Source: Nereocystis luetkeana
Lineage: Eukaryota; Sar; Phaeophyceae; Laminariales; Laminariaceae
NCBI GenBank assembly: GCA_031213475.1
Contig: JARUPZ010000005.1
Location: forward strand, 5,557,732 to 5,621,731
DNA: 64,000 nt
Direction of reading: 5' to 3'
Part shown: in pieces, positions 19,874 to 32,483 of the stretch
How the letters are laid out: each line of letters starts with the position of its first letter
Position numbering within the stretch: position 1 is the first letter of the stretch
Position numbers and translations under genes: made by a program
The notes under the pieces: model-generated
What the model was told of the DNA's origin: nothing
The model's input: only the letters and a program-made list of their open reading frames with translations
Databases searched by the model: none

Positions 19874-21429
19874 TGCAACTTCAGCATCCTCACCGCTGCC
19901 GAGAACACGATCGAGCGTTGGAAAAAAAGATCGCACCTCTCTCTGCGCGAAAGCAAAACGCATGGCGTGATGAGTACACCCCTTTCCCCAACCCGACCCC
20001 AAAGAGCAGAGCAGTGATACTCCGAACGTGACGTACCGGAATCTATTGTGTGCAGTAAATCAACCAACAACGCGTGCGTACGTCGTGACGTAGGTAGGTG
20101 AAACTGTTCTCAACATAAATAAACGAGGTTGTTCGTTTTAGTTCAAAATTTCATCTCAGCCAGTGGACTGGTTGATGGGTATGTGCTCTTCCCGCTGAAA
20201 CCATCCGATATTTCACAGTCTTCGTTCCCCTCGCTGCCTCGGCAAGGCATGCTGGGAGGCATGCCCTATCAGACTTATAGCGAGTAGGGTAGGTCGTTCT
20301 GGCGGGTGTAAGGCCGGACTCACCCTCAAGGAGTTATACCTTCTTGCTGCGTGTGGCCGCGAGGCTGAGGTATGGTAGTAGAGTTGGGTCGTACGTGATG
20401 CGTCAGGCACGGACACCTGCGATTCTCGCGTCATGTTTAGGCAGTAGTGGCAGAGCAGCAACTAAGAACTGCCGATTGGGATGTCCGTACGCGGAGGCAG
20501 GCGCCGCCACAGGCCAAAGTACACCGCAGTATAACTGCACCGGCAGGAGGCTGGACTCGATGCCGAAGGAGGAGGGAGACAGAGCGTCGACGAGCGGGGA
20601 AGAGACGGATTGAACTCACCCTGCACGAGAATTTTATTTTTTCAGATCAGAACCGCAAGCGCGAGGAGCATTGTGTTTTTTGGACGTCGGAAAAGGGGAG
20701 CCGACTGAAAGGGAGTGGCGACGATAGCACGTCCGAAGGAGCTGGCCGATTTGGCTAAGGCGATGAGGCGGCCATGGAGAACGCCACCAGGACGGCACAC
20801 GAAGACCCACGACCGGCGTACACACCATCACGAGAGCAGCAGTCATCGTTGATTTTATGTTTTTTTATAAGGCAGTAGCATATACATACCCTGTTGTTTA
20901 CGTGACTGGTTTTGGTATAGTGTTGGCGAGGTGTATGCCCTTCATGGGGAATGGCCTCCGCAATTATCAAGGACCGGGGTATATTAGCTGTGCAACACCT
21001 CTTCTTCTTGCCAAAAGAGAGGCCGGGTAGACATGGCAATCGTTGATATTTGTGTGAAGGTTTTTTTATTGACTGCTCTTTTTCACTGTACGCCCGCGAG
21101 TCGTCACTCTGGCAGCACCCCAGACAGTAAGTAGGCGTGTTCTTCTCTGCGTCCACGACGACAACCGTGCGCTTAGTACGGCGCAGGCAGTACTCCAGAC
21201 AGCAACCAACCGCTGTAGTCAGTAGCCACGAGTTGGTCAGACGCGGGAACGGGGGGAACACTATGCTGTTGTTGAGTGTGGATATCCGCGGCCGTGTTAT
21301 TTATAGTCCAGTTTGCACGTTTATTGCGTTTCGTGTGTGATGCTTCTTTGTCTCGTGTATTATTTGAGTTGGAAGCGTCGTGCTGCCCAGTCGACTTTTG
21401 ATTTTCTATGGATTTTCGGATCCTCCTAC
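19874..21429. other. No gene assigned
   Basis: Overlapping open frames on both strands around 20340-20760 lack recognisable domains and none is favoured by context. Confidence 0.35.
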
Positions 21430-21532
21430 TTCGGGGGACCATAGTAAATAGGACCAAATAGTGTTCGTAAAAATAGCTAAACATATAGGGGTTTGTGTGT
21501 ACCGTAGGTCCTATTAACTATGGCCCCCCGTA
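21430..21532 (-). mobile_element. MITE-1 copy (reverse orientation)
   Basis: Same ends and reversed interior, about 103 bp, with several substitutions. Confidence 0.88.
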
Positions 21533-21588
21533 ATATTAACAGGGCTCCAGCACCTTTGTGTGGCCACGGACTCCTTACTTTAAGAGTC

Positions 21589-21655
21589 GATGTGAGAACA
21601 ACAACAACAACAACAGCAACAGCAACAACAACAACTACAACAACAACAACCCGTC
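21589..21655 (+). repeat. (ACA)n-rich microsatellite
   Basis: Interrupted ACA/ACAGCA tract. Confidence 0.9.
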
Positions 21656-22140
21656 GACATCAAGCACACCCCGTGTCCGTGCCCATTCTTCGTCCTAGAG
21701 ATACAAGCCCTGTCGTCACATAACCCCGACAAATAGATAATGTATTGTAGTGCGTCAAGGAGAGTGTATATACAACGCAAGACCATGCTTTTGTACTGGA
21801 TACAAAAGGCAAAACATACACACGCCAGCAATCCAGATACCCGTGCATATGATGATGGAGAAACACCAAAGACAAAACTAACTGAAGAAATGTTTCTAGA
21901 AATAAAACACAATAATACACAAAATGTCGGACATGCGACAGACCACTTAAACCAATGAGACGAGAAAGGAAGGAGCAAGGACAGCGATTGGGGTAGATAG
22001 AGCTCAATGTTATAAGGATTACCCCGGGCTGGGTAACCGATCGATGTCATACCCGTATAGCTCAGTAGGGAACCCCTTCACATCAACCCGCAAGTAGATA
22101 CATAATAAGGACGGTAGATTGCGCATACATACATGCGTAG
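21656..22140. other. No gene seen
   Basis: No recognised content. Confidence 0.4.
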
Positions 22141-22245
22141 TAGGACTCCTTTTGATTCCTTGGTTTTCTTATTTATTTCGGAGTATCTAGGAGAGTGATC
22201 CACTTTGAAGCCCATGCTACACATTGTTGGATGGCAAGAGTAACG
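22141..22245 (+). mobile_element. Diverged LINE 3' end (family L1x)
   Basis: Ends ACATTGTTGGATGGCAAGAG, matching the family terminus; the AAT tail has been lost. Confidence 0.55.
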
Positions 22246-23236
22246 ATACTTACTTACGTTGTGCTTCTCTCCGCTGGCCCTCGGCTCAGGGAGGAACGGT
22301 GAGTTGAACAAAACCATGTGAAGTGGGGCAGAGAGATCCAAGGTGGTTGTAGGTGCAAACTGGCGATCTGCGAATGAATGTCAAGAGCCCTGCCGCTGTG
22401 CTTCAGGAAAGCTGTCACAGACGCCACATATATATACGAGTCCCCCCTCTAAGAGAGCTCCGTCGGTATTTTTCCCCCATCATCTCACAGTTTCTTCAAG
22501 CTGCGTGACAGTCCTTCTTTGATACCTGGTAGCTGTTTGTGGTAGGTAGAGCACCAAATAGCTATCGTTATCTTTTTCGCAAAATTAATAGATGATTGTC
22601 GTGACTGTCTGGAGTCAGGTGGGTAGGAAAGGAAAATACCGAAAAACGGGGTAGGCGGGGAGGGGGGGGGGGTGGTTCCAGTATAGGGAGATACCTTTGT
22701 TAGGGGGTCACAGCTGCAGCACAGCTACACGTCTATACACCGGGCAGGCATAAGCGGCATACCGTCGGTAACGCAGTAGTAACAGCAGCAGCAGCAGCAG
22801 TGGTGGTAAAGAAGGTCGACGGTAGGAGCATAGGGGAGAGTAGGGACACAGCAAGTGGCGACATCGATCACAATAGATATATATATATATGAAGAACAAC
22901 ACAAAATGTTGAGAGTGTTCGACCCCTTTTTTTGACTGGACTACTTGGAGTCAATTTTTTAGGTGCATGCACGTACGTACTACAGCAGCAGCAGCAAGCA
23001 GTGCACGCAGTAAATATATGTTGTGGACTACGAGTACGAACGGACTGTAGGGGATACCTGTATGTACCAGAGAGGCACCAAACGCGATGTAGATGCGAGG
23101 AACCACTTCCAGTACCAAGGTACATATTTATTTAGGGGATCAGGATGCATAGGGACAACAGTTAGGGTTGAGGCAGCATAGGGAGCCGCGCCACAAATAA
23201 GGCATGCATCATCAGAGCACAGACACGGAAAAGAGG
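22246..23236. other. No gene seen; microsatellites
   Basis: CAG-rich tracts near 22780 and 22985, (TA)n near 22878, and TACCTGGTA at 22523. Confidence 0.4.
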
Positions 23237-23520
23237 AAGCAAATTCCGCTTAGGGCGGGGGGGGGGGGGTGTACTCAATAGGAGAGATGTACTCGATCTC
23301 ATGCGTGGCCGTAGTCGTATGCCCATAGACACTCGCATCCCTACAATGCCGGGACGGAGCCTTCTATGCCGGAACGACATATAAAGCGGGGGGGGGGGGG
23401 GGTGCACTCATTTGTTGCTTGCCTTAGTCATTTGACCATTGACCACGCATCCCTTTCGAGACGGAGCACCGTTCCTACTCCTAATAGAGACACATAAGGG
23501 GGGGGGGGGGGGGGTTCTAC
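23237..23520 (+). repeat. Poly-G runs with truncated R4 starts
   Basis: Several G10-G18 runs. After two of them the R4 start (TGTACTC or TGCACTC) follows. The first R4 copy, about 100 bp, stops after the CATCCCTACAATGCCGGG region. Confidence 0.75.
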
Positions 23521-23805
23521 GAGACAGAAGGCCGGGGGGGGCTGGGGGGACTTTAGTACTGGTAGTCGCTTATTGATTGGTCTACCCATGTTTTATTAAG
23601 GCCACGCTGGCACACGATTGTCTCCTGGTCCTCGGGTTTCCGCTGACTCTAATAATATCTAGATAACAGGATAAAAACATCGCTATCTTACGAGTAACAC
23701 GCTGCGTTTAAAACTTCGGCTGGCTCATCCTTACGAGAGAGTCGACGGTGACTTGAAAGAGGTTCATCACAGCAGCTTGTGTTCATCTCGAGATTGATCT
23801 CCCAC
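23521..23805. other. Flank of the TRIM element, no gene seen
   Basis: No recognised content. Confidence 0.4.
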
Positions 23806-24179
23806 TGTTATGAGGCTTAGATTGGGTAGGCGATTGGTTAACCTTTTACCTTTATCCCAACGGACTATTAATAAGACCTTCACAAATGGCGACGACGGCA
23901 GAACATGAGTCGTTGGTCGTGAGTTCGAATCTCACGTCCACCATGAAATCGCTCTTTAAAAGAAAAGTGAGTTTCCTCATGATGTCAAGAATCTGAAAAA
24001 CGCTTCTTCTGGATCCCCAGAAATTGAAACCGCGTATGTATGTATGTATGGTGGCGCGTCGACCCGTTAAATCCGGTCCGTTCCAGGGGGGGAGAGTGTT
24101 ATGAGGCTTAGATTGGGTAGGCGATTGGTTAACATTTTACCTTTATTTAGCCCAACGGACTATTAATAAGACCTTCACA
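23806..24179 (+). mobile_element. TRIM-type miniature LTR retrotransposon
   Basis: Two direct repeats, 23806-23884 (79 bp) and 24097-24179 (83 bp), start TGTTATGAGG and end CCTTCACA, i.e. TG...CA like LTRs. They differ by a 4-bp indel and very few substitutions. Two bases after the left repeat comes TGGCGACGACGG, whose complement ends in CCA, as a primer binding site should. Directly before the right repeat is a polypurine tract GGGGGGGAGAG. A CCAC duplication flanks the element (23802-23805 and 24180-24183). The interior (212 bp) has no coding capacity. It contains a perfect tRNA T-arm (stem GTGAG/CTCAC, loop TTCGAAT at 23919-23935) followed by GTCCACCA. Such elements are moved by proteins of full-length LTR elements. 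Confidence 0.85.
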
Positions 24180-24949
24180 CCACCCGTTCTCAACAGAGGC
24201 CGAGACCTCGACTTAGAGGTGCTCCATCCAGTGGTCGAATTTTGTCGAATTTTTGGGTGCACGAATGAGACTAAAAACGACCCCCACAACGGAACGTTTG
24301 CTCTTCACCTGCGGACAGCTACAGCTCCTCACAATCAACCATAGCCCGCGAAATTGAAGGATGCCCCTGATGGGGCGTGTGAGGGTGTCGGGTGCACCAG
24401 ACGGCAGTAGTAGTTGTAGTCCCCCAGAAACCACTCACGAGGTGTTTTTGGGTATTCGAAGTCGTGAGCGAGTAGCACGAAAAGCTCGCAAAAAACGCAA
24501 AAAAAAAAAAAAAAAAAACACGCGAGGGAGCACAGCACAATGAATGGCTGCATCACCGACGACGGAGAAATGGCCTTCACTACTCGTAGAATGTTGCTGT
24601 TCTCTAGGCGGATGATCTATCCCTTGGGGAGGCGTCGTCGAAAATGTCGCGAGAGGAAAAAGTACGTTCCCATGATGGGCAGTGAGTTGTTGGGCCCAAA
24701 AAAGTGCTAAAAAGGGCGAAAAAGCTCACGATTCTCGCATATATATTTGCATCAACCATTCTACAACCACGAAATACGGATCCTGGTTGCATACCCCTGA
24801 CTCTATATCCAAGTAAGTCGTATGTATATGCTGCCGGAACGCCTACGCGCGGGGACTTAACGGCGCATTCCTGGGGTGCTAGCTTCCCCTTAATTCTATG
24901 ATATTCTTGTATAGTACATATATAGCGGCATTGACAATGCTATACTATT
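24180..24949. other. No gene seen; A20 tract
   Basis: Poly-A tract near 24499-24518; otherwise nothing recognised. Confidence 0.4.
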
Positions 24950-25073
24950 GCTACTATTATAATACTACTGCTACAACTACCACTACTACCTGCCACTACG
25001 AGCGCGAGCACTACTACTACTGCTGCTGCTGCTACTACTACTGCTGCTGCTGCTGCTACTACTACTACTACTG

Positions 25074-25114
<41 letters not shown>

Positions 25115-25124
25115 GCTACTACTG

Positions 25125-25165
<41 letters not shown>

Positions 25166-25207
25166 GCTGCTACTACTATAATACTACTACTACTACTACT
25201 GCTGCTG

Positions 25208-25240
<33 letters not shown>

Positions 25241-25244
25241 TTAA

Positions 25245-25280
<36 letters not shown>

Positions 25281-25285
25281 GACAG
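24950..25285 (+). repeat. (CTA)n microsatellite with CTG interruptions
   Basis: About 330 bp of CTA/CTG triplets. The long Tyr-rich open frame across it is a repeat artefact. Confidence 0.95.
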
Positions 25286-26029
25286 TACTATCACTATGAA
25301 TACAATTATTAACACTAATGCTAGTGTTCTACGAGCATTGCTGGCTACAGTAATGTACATACGTTTGACGACTACGCTTACTACTACTTGGACTACAGTA
25401 CCTCACCATCTGAGGAACAGCATGCGTACTATACTACTCTATTGGTAAGCCGATTCAACAAACCTTGGAGACTATTAATACTATTCGTACTACGATACAA
25501 CAATAATAGTACTACGACTGCTGATACTACTACTACTGCTGATATTGCACCTACCACCACCACTACTACTACCGCTATTATATATTCTAGACCACTACGG
25601 CTACTACTTCGTATAGTGCATTACTCCGCAATCTGAGGAACAGCATGTGTGCTGTATTGCTACGATATTAGTCAAGCGGTTCAATGCAGACCGGGAGAGT
25701 TGAGAGTAGAAGGGTCATCAGGAGGAATCGAATATTATGTAGAGGGGGGGAACGATGGGGGCCAGGGGGAGCCGGGGGGAGTAAAGCAAGACGGGGAAGC
25801 CGGGAAAAATGGGGACGAGCAGGATCGACTGTTGAGCGTGGTGGTCAAATCAGGGGGGTATATCTTACAGCATCCTGGAGGCGATGACTGTGGACAGATG
25901 GCCACGGCAAGGGGATGCTGGGGGACGTAGGCCAGGCGGCAACACAGCAGAATGGGCACGCACGCGAACGAGGTGTGGAAGAAAAAAGATGGGGGGCCGG
26001 TGCAACGGTCAAGCAGAATGCCAAGTTAG
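25286..26029. other. No gene seen
   Basis: Triplet-rich remnants (ACT/ACC) to about 25600, then G-rich DNA. No recognised domain. Confidence 0.4.
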
Positions 26030-26490
26030 GTGCTGGGGGTGCACTCATTATCATGCATGGTCGTAGTCGTATGACCATAAGCCCGCGCATCCCTACAATG
26101 CCGGGGCGGAGCACGTCGGATTTTCACTGACCAGGAAGACATTAATTGCACCAAGGGCGAAGCGCCGTGAGGTGTCGTGCGAGTTGCATTCTGGGCGAGC
26201 TGCATCCTGCTAAGAACCGCTTTGAGGGCGGGTTTTCTTGCATATGGATGACAGTGTGATTTAATTGAATCATTTTCTGCTGTGGCCACTTCCAGAGACG
26301 GCAATCTGTGTACTATGTAACTGCCTCGTGGGTGCCTCGCCACATACACACTACGTGATACGATCGTCCCCCCTGTGCGGAGCTAAGGTTCTCCCCGCAC
26401 AAAAACGATCTAACTCGACCGCCAGCCGTGGTGACCGCAGCGAGAGGCGTGCTTTACAGCGTCGTCGCCAACCGACGCCAACCCAACCTA
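26030..26490 (+). repeat. Dispersed repeat R4
   Basis: About 460 bp preceded by GGGGG. Collinear with 37743-38303 through shared blocks such as CATCCCTACAATGCCGGGGC, GATACGATCG and CCAACCGACGCCAACCCA. No long frame and no known domain; it could be an LTR or a non-autonomous element. Confidence 0.75.
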
Positions 26491-27039
26491 TATACTTATC
26501 TAGGCGAACTGTAAGAGAGGGGGAGGTAAGTCGATGAAAAAGAGGAGGCGAGTCAAGTGAGGGAGTCGAGAGGGACGGGGAGGAGTGAAAGAAGGGGACG
26601 GACATACTTGCAGCCCAGAAAAAAACAGTAGTGTCAACCTGAGTGCAGTTAATTAGTGGGGAAGGGGCGAAGAAAAGCCTAACAAATAGCTCACTACAAA
26701 TATTGGAGAAATCAAGACGAGAAGCGCGCGTGAGTCAAGGGGTTGAGTCACGGGGGGTGGGGGTCGAGCATAGAAGATAAATGGGGAATGGAGGGCGGAA
26801 AGGGTGGGTGGAGTTGGGGATGACAAAACAAGCAGTCCAGAGTCAGTAGTATGCGTCGAACCATTCCGGTGCATTAAAGAGGGGAGCAGGGGAGGGCGGA
26901 GTTAGGGACGATATATATGTAACAAACAACCAATAATAGTACTAATACTTACAAAGGGGTCAGCGAGGATGGTTCTATGGGGGCATAGCGAGGCGAATAT
27001 TGGGACTAGCCCCAACTTGAGCGCAGGAAAGGGGGGAAA
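26491..27039. other. Purine-rich gene-free DNA
   Basis: GAGGGA-rich tracts; nothing recognised. Confidence 0.4.
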
Positions 27040-30000
27040 GAGGAGGGGGGGGCGGAGTCAGAGGGATGGGGAACGTCAGATACGTCACTCCGGGTGCGGC
27101 AGAAGGGGGGAAAAAGAGGGGGGCAGCACACGCGGAGGGGGGAAACGGGTGTGGCAACGGGGCCACGGGGGGATGAGGCATCAGGGCCGCACACGGATCA
27201 AGCCGGAAATTGCGCGGCGGGGCCGTGCAGGGAGCGGGGGCAGTGGGGTGCGCGGTGAGACCGCGCACGGAGGGCGTGGTAAGAGGTAGCGCGCACTCCA
27301 GGGGGGGACAAGTGTGCCGCAACGGGGCTGCACACGGGACCAGCCGAGATACGCGCGACGGGGCCGTGCACGCAAAGAGAAGGAATGTGCGCGACGGGGC
27401 CGCGCACGGAGTGTGTTGTAAGAGGCGACACTCACTCCAGGGGGGGAGAATTGCGCGGCAACGGGGCTGCACAAGGGATGAGCTGTAATGTGTGAGGCGG
27501 GGCCGTGCACAGAACGGGGGGGCATGTGCGCGGTGGGGTGGCGCACGGAAGGCGTGGTGTGAGGTGGCACGCACTCCAGAGAGGAAGAAGTGTGCGGCAA
27601 CAGGACTGCGCAAGGAAATGGTCGAGAACGCGTGGCGGGGCCGCGCACGGAGTGCGTAGTAAGAGGTGGCGCGCACTCTAGAGGAGGAGAAGTGTGCGGC
27701 AAAGGGGCTGCACGCGGAATACGCAGGGATGTGTACGGCGGGGGCGCACACAGAACGGGGGGGGCATGCGCAAGGTGGGACCGCACACAGAGGGCTTGGT
27801 ATGAGGTGGCACGCATTCCAGGAAGGAATAAGTGCGCGGTAACGGGGCTGAAAAAGCAACGAGCCGAGATGTAGGTGACGGGGCCGCGCACGGGAAGGGG
27901 GGGGCATGTACATGGTAGAGCCGCGCGCAAAGTGCGAGGTAAGAGGTGGCGCGCACTCCAGGGGTGCGGCAACAAGTCTGCGCAATGGAATGAACTGTAG
28001 TGTGCGCGGCGGGGCCACGCATAGAGTGCGTCGTAAGCGGGGCACGTGCTACAGGGGGGGAAGAGTGCGGGAACGGGACTACATACAGAACGAGCCGGGA
28101 AGGGCGCGGCGGTGCTGCGAATGCAACGAGGGGGGGTAAGTGCGTGGCTGGGCCACGAACGGAACGAGGGGTTCGGTGCACGGCTGGTCCTCGCATTGAA
28201 GGAGAGGGCAGGTGCGCCGTCGGGCAGCGCACGGAATGGGCGGGGGGGATGTGCCGTGGGGCCACGCACGAAATGGGGGGCCGACGGAACGAGGGAGAAG
28301 TGTGCGGCATCGGGGCCGCGCACGGAACGAGCCGGCAAGAGCACGGTTGGGCCGTGCATGGAACTGAGGGGCAACACGCGGCGAGACCGTGCACGGAACG
28401 TGAGGGGAGGTGCACGGCGGGACCGTGCATGGGACGGGAGGATGTGCGTGGCGGAGCCGAACACGAAACAGGTGGGTCAACCGAGGAAGAAAAACGTGTG
28501 CGGCAACGGAAGATACACCCGGAACGAGCCGGCCACGGCTCGGCGGTGCCGCGGACGCAACGGGAGGGGCAAGTGCGTGACGGAGCAGCACGCAGGCAGA
28601 GGGCGGCGATGCGAGGCGGGGCCGGAACGGGCGGAGACGTAAGCGAAGGGGCTACGCATGGGACGAATGGGGGAGTGCGCGGTGGGGTCGCGCGCGAAAG
28701 TAGCGGGGAAGCATGGAGAAGGGCCGGAACGGGTGGGGAAGGGGGCGACGGGTCCGCATGCGGAACCAGGGGGGAGGCGCAGAGCGGAGTCGGAATGAGT
28801 GTGGAAGTGCGTGGCGGGTTCGCACACCGAACGAGGGGGGAGGTGCGTAGCGGGGCCGAGGGCGGAACGAGGGGAGTGGTAACGGAGAGGGACCAGAACG
28901 GGCGGGGAATTGCGCGGTGGGGGGGCGCGCGGAATGAGGGAGAAAGTGGATGGTGGCGGGACTGCGCATAGGACGACCGAGAAAAAGCGCGGCGAGGTCG
29001 GGCACGAAACGAGGAGAGTTTCGAGGCGGGGCCGGAACGCGCGCGGGGCGTACACGGCGGGACCGTGCAGGGGCCGCGTAGGGGATGAACGGGAGAATGC
29101 GTGGCGGGGACTCGCGCGGAACCCAAGTGGGCAGTATGGGGCGGGGCCGGAACGGGCGGGGGATGCGCGACGGGATCGCACACGGAACGTGGGGGTAAGT
29201 GCGGAGCAGGGCCGGAATGGGCAGAGAAGTGGGCGTCGAGGCGGCGCACTGATTGAGTCCGGAGTTGCGCCGAACGGAACGAGGAGGGTGCACGGAACTA
29301 GGGGGGATATACAGGGTGGAGGCCGGAACGGGCAGGGAAGTGAGCGGCGGGGCCGCGCCTGGGATGAGAGGGAAGGTTCACGGCGGAACCGCGAACGGGA
29401 CAAACAGGGAGAGGCACGGCGGGGTCGCGCACGGAACGAGGGGGAAGGTGAGAGGTGGGGCCAAACGGAGCGAGGATATGCGTGGAGGGTGCGTGTGTGG
29501 GACGAACGGGGGAGTGCGCGGCGGCGAGGCGGGAAGTATGCGACGGGGCCGCGTACGGAACGAAAGGCAAGGTACGGGGTGGGGCCGGGACGGGCGAGGA
29601 AGTGGGCAGCCGTGCCGTGCACGAAACGGGGGGCCATGCGTGGCGGGGTCGCTCCCGGGACGGGGGGGGTAGTGCGCGGCGGAGCCGTGCACAGGAAGGG
29701 GGAGGGATTGTGCGGCGGGGCCGCGCATGATAGGGGGGGGGCGAGGACGCGGCAGCGCGACAGAGCACGGGATAGAGCAACAGGCGGGGTCTGAAGGGTA
29801 AGAGGGGATCGGTTGAAAGGATAAATCTAGTGGGAATGATAGATGGGATAGGAAAGAGGACGATTTAGCGGCGCACGGAATGAGGGGGCAGGTGCGCAGC
29901 GGGGCCGTGCACGTAAGGGAGGGGGAAGAGCGCGAGGGGGGCGCGTACGGAACGAGGGGGGAAGTGAACGGCGGGGCCGTACGCGAAGAGTGGCGGAGGG

Positions 30001-30140
30001 GGATACGTGGCGGGGCCGTGCAAAAAATGGCGGTGCAAGGCGTGGCGGAGCTGCGCACGGAACGGGGAGGAATAGCGCGGCAAGGCCGCGTACTGAAGAT
30101 GGAGGGGAAGGCTGAGCGTCGGGGCCGTGCGGCGGCGTCT
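27040..30140 (+). repeat. 3.1-kb G-rich tandem array with GGGCCGCGCACGG core
   Basis: Degenerate units built around GCGGGGCCGCGCACGGAACG and G-runs fill 3 kb. In the first 1 kb a higher-order unit of about 110-150 bp is marked by CACTCCAGGG near 27291, 27434, 27564, 27673, 27807 and 27950. Later units are shorter and less regular. Long Pro/Arg-rich frames exist on both strands in several phases at once, which is expected from the lack of A+T-rich stop codons and is not evidence for a protein. The plus strand has many closely spaced G-runs. Confidence 0.85.
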
Positions 30141-32483
30141 GCAGCGGAGCAAGTTGCATCTGGATGAGCTAGAGAAAAGGAGGAGAGGGGTGGAGGGGGA
30201 AGGGGTAGGAGGGAGGCCGAGAAGCTGGGGCTGAGGAAGGAGTCCATTAAATACGTAAAGTGTGGAAACGGGCCCAAAGCAGGGCCTGGTGGGGGGGAAG
30301 GAAAGAAGTTGGCGCCGTCTCACAATCGGGAAGAAGACCCGCAAAATGATCGGGTCTCGGACGTTTTATAGCAGGTGGATGCGAGGGGCTGTGCCTGGAC
30401 GAGGGGGGGGGGTGTATTGCAGACAACGTTTGACACAATTCAGGAGTATCGTACAAAGGGGGGTAACAGAACCGGTGTCAATCAATGCCCGTAGCTGGCG
30501 GGGATGGTGACGACAGCCTACGTGATGAGGGAGGACCGGCCAGCGGAAGGGGGAGAGTCGGGGTGGGAAGGGGCGAAATCTGGTCGGCGATGCGGTGGGG
30601 AATTCACGAAGTGGGGAGCGAAGGAGGGGGGCGACAGACCCGGCCGATTGGAGTGGAAGGCACGGAAAAGAGTTCGAAGATTTGCATGCCGCTACGCACT
30701 CGGGCGAGTTGCGAAGTCGACCCGGAGGGCTTAGGCGCAACGTTGGAGGAGGCGCAAAGTTCTTGTGAGCGAAGAAAGCTTTATTGGGCGGGAGAGGAAG
30801 GAGTGGTGAGCTTGTACACGGGCTGATGGAGTGTATGGTCCACGGCTGCGCGGAGAGGAACAATGTCGTGGCAACCGTGGCGGGGAAGTGGGTGATGGTG
30901 AACGTTAGTCTGAGCAGATGGTGGGACTGTCACTATAGCTGTAGCACTTTAGGACCAGGGCGACGAGAACAGGGACCAAGATGGTGCACGTAAAAGCAGT
31001 CAACCAAAAGCAGGTGAGGAGACCCTTAACGGGGGGGGTGATCAGGGTGAGGCAGGAGAGCAACTGTGGATGGGGGGCGGGGGAGGGGGGAGGTTGGCGT
31101 GGACCGACATGACCTTCTGGTACCCCCTGTCGGTGAGGGCATCGCGATTTTTTCGCGAGGAGAAAACACCTCGGACGCTACATACGCTTCGCGTCGGGGG
31201 CGGTTCCGCCCGCTACGATCGCTCACATGCGGTACGTACGTACATACCCCAGGCCCGTAGGGTACTCATTTTCTTACTTTGAGTATCTGCTGGATGTACA
31301 AAAGAGAAAGCACAGCACGGCACAGCAGCACCGCAAAAACAACGACAATGAAACGGAAATTTCAGAAAAATAAATAAATACCCGTCCCCTCTAATGTACT
31401 AATTTCCCGCTTCATCGGAACATCTTGCGCTGGTCAAAGAAAAACGAACAAGAGAGCTTCTCTCAGCCTCATTCGCCTCCCGCCCCTTCCCGCGACCACC
31501 TCACAACCGATTCGGTCAGGGGAAAGTTTTCTTCCCTCTCCGCCAGAGTGAGCCGCGTCGCCCGACCTCGCGTGAAGCCCGGTGCTCACCGTGGCTCTTG
31601 TTCGCCAGCTCGACAATGATGGCGTTTAGACTGCGGAGCTCTCCGTGACCTTCAGCGTGGTCGCACAAATAAGCACCGCTTGAATTTAGTTTTGCAGACC
31701 TAAACGACCCATGCAGAGTCGTACCTATTAATTTGTCCAACCCCACACCGGGAGACCAGACAGAGTCCATTCATGCTGCCCCCGTGTCTCGATGGGCACG
31801 GGACGCCTACCCACGAAAACGGCGACCGCGCTCTGTCCAACCCCCCCCTCTACCCGCCAGCGTCCCCTGGCGCCCGCGACGGCACCGAGCTCACCTGCGG
31901 TGCCGAGGTCTGCGTACACGCACGCACACAAAACGAAAGGAGGAAAAAGAAGAAAAAAAATGGCTCTCGCCAGCGAGTATTAGTAGGAGGCGGTGTCCAA
32001 GTGGGAACTCTGAGATGCCAGGGATGTACCAACCGAGCACGCTCAGGAGGAAGACAAAGATAAGCAGGTTTATATTTTGAAATAAACCAAGCACAAACAA
32101 AACCAGAAATCACCAGCAGGAGCAGGTGCGCCATCTACAAAAGGCGGAGTTGCAAGCCTTCTTCTTTACGAAGAACAAGAAGGAGTAACAGAAGAATGGC
32201 CCTTCCCCTCCCCCATTCCCTTGGAGGCCACCTATAACCGATGTGTGGCATTTCCTGCGCACTTTTCCTGACGCAAGGAATGTTCTCGGACGCACTTTTC
32301 CTGACGCAAGGAATGTTCTCGGACGCAAAGGATCGAACCAATACCGGTAGTATTTAGCCCCCAAAAACGTAGCAGTGTACCAAAGCGACTCAAGCTGTCC
32401 CATACGACGCACGGCAGGCAGCCGAAAATCCATGCGTTCGCTCGCGACGAATGGAGAAAGCCAACGCCATGAATGCATAATTG
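30141..32483. other. No gene assigned
   Basis: G-rich to about 31130, then more balanced sequence. Overlapping frames at 30366-30863 and 31516-32134 on the minus strand show no domain I can defend. A 39-nt direct duplication (GGACGCACTTTTCCTGACGC core) lies at 32250-32330. Confidence 0.35.

Noticed and set aside
23919-23943. A tRNA gene at the T-arm of the TRIM element
   Set aside because: No matching 5' acceptor strand, D-arm or anticodon arm upstream.
24898-25299. Tyr-rich 133-codon frame
   Set aside because: Translation of the (CTA)n microsatellite.
27181-29637. Very long Pro/Arg-rich frames (up to 523 codons) on the minus strand of the G-rich array
   Set aside because: Several overlapping frames on both strands are open at once and their peptides follow the DNA repeat; no domain is seen. 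This is expected in GC-rich tandem repeats.
31890-32134. Small membrane protein (PMP3-like) on the minus strand
   Set aside because: One hydrophobic stretch with LGWYIPGI resembles the family, but the first transmembrane segment, the start and splice sites could not be found.
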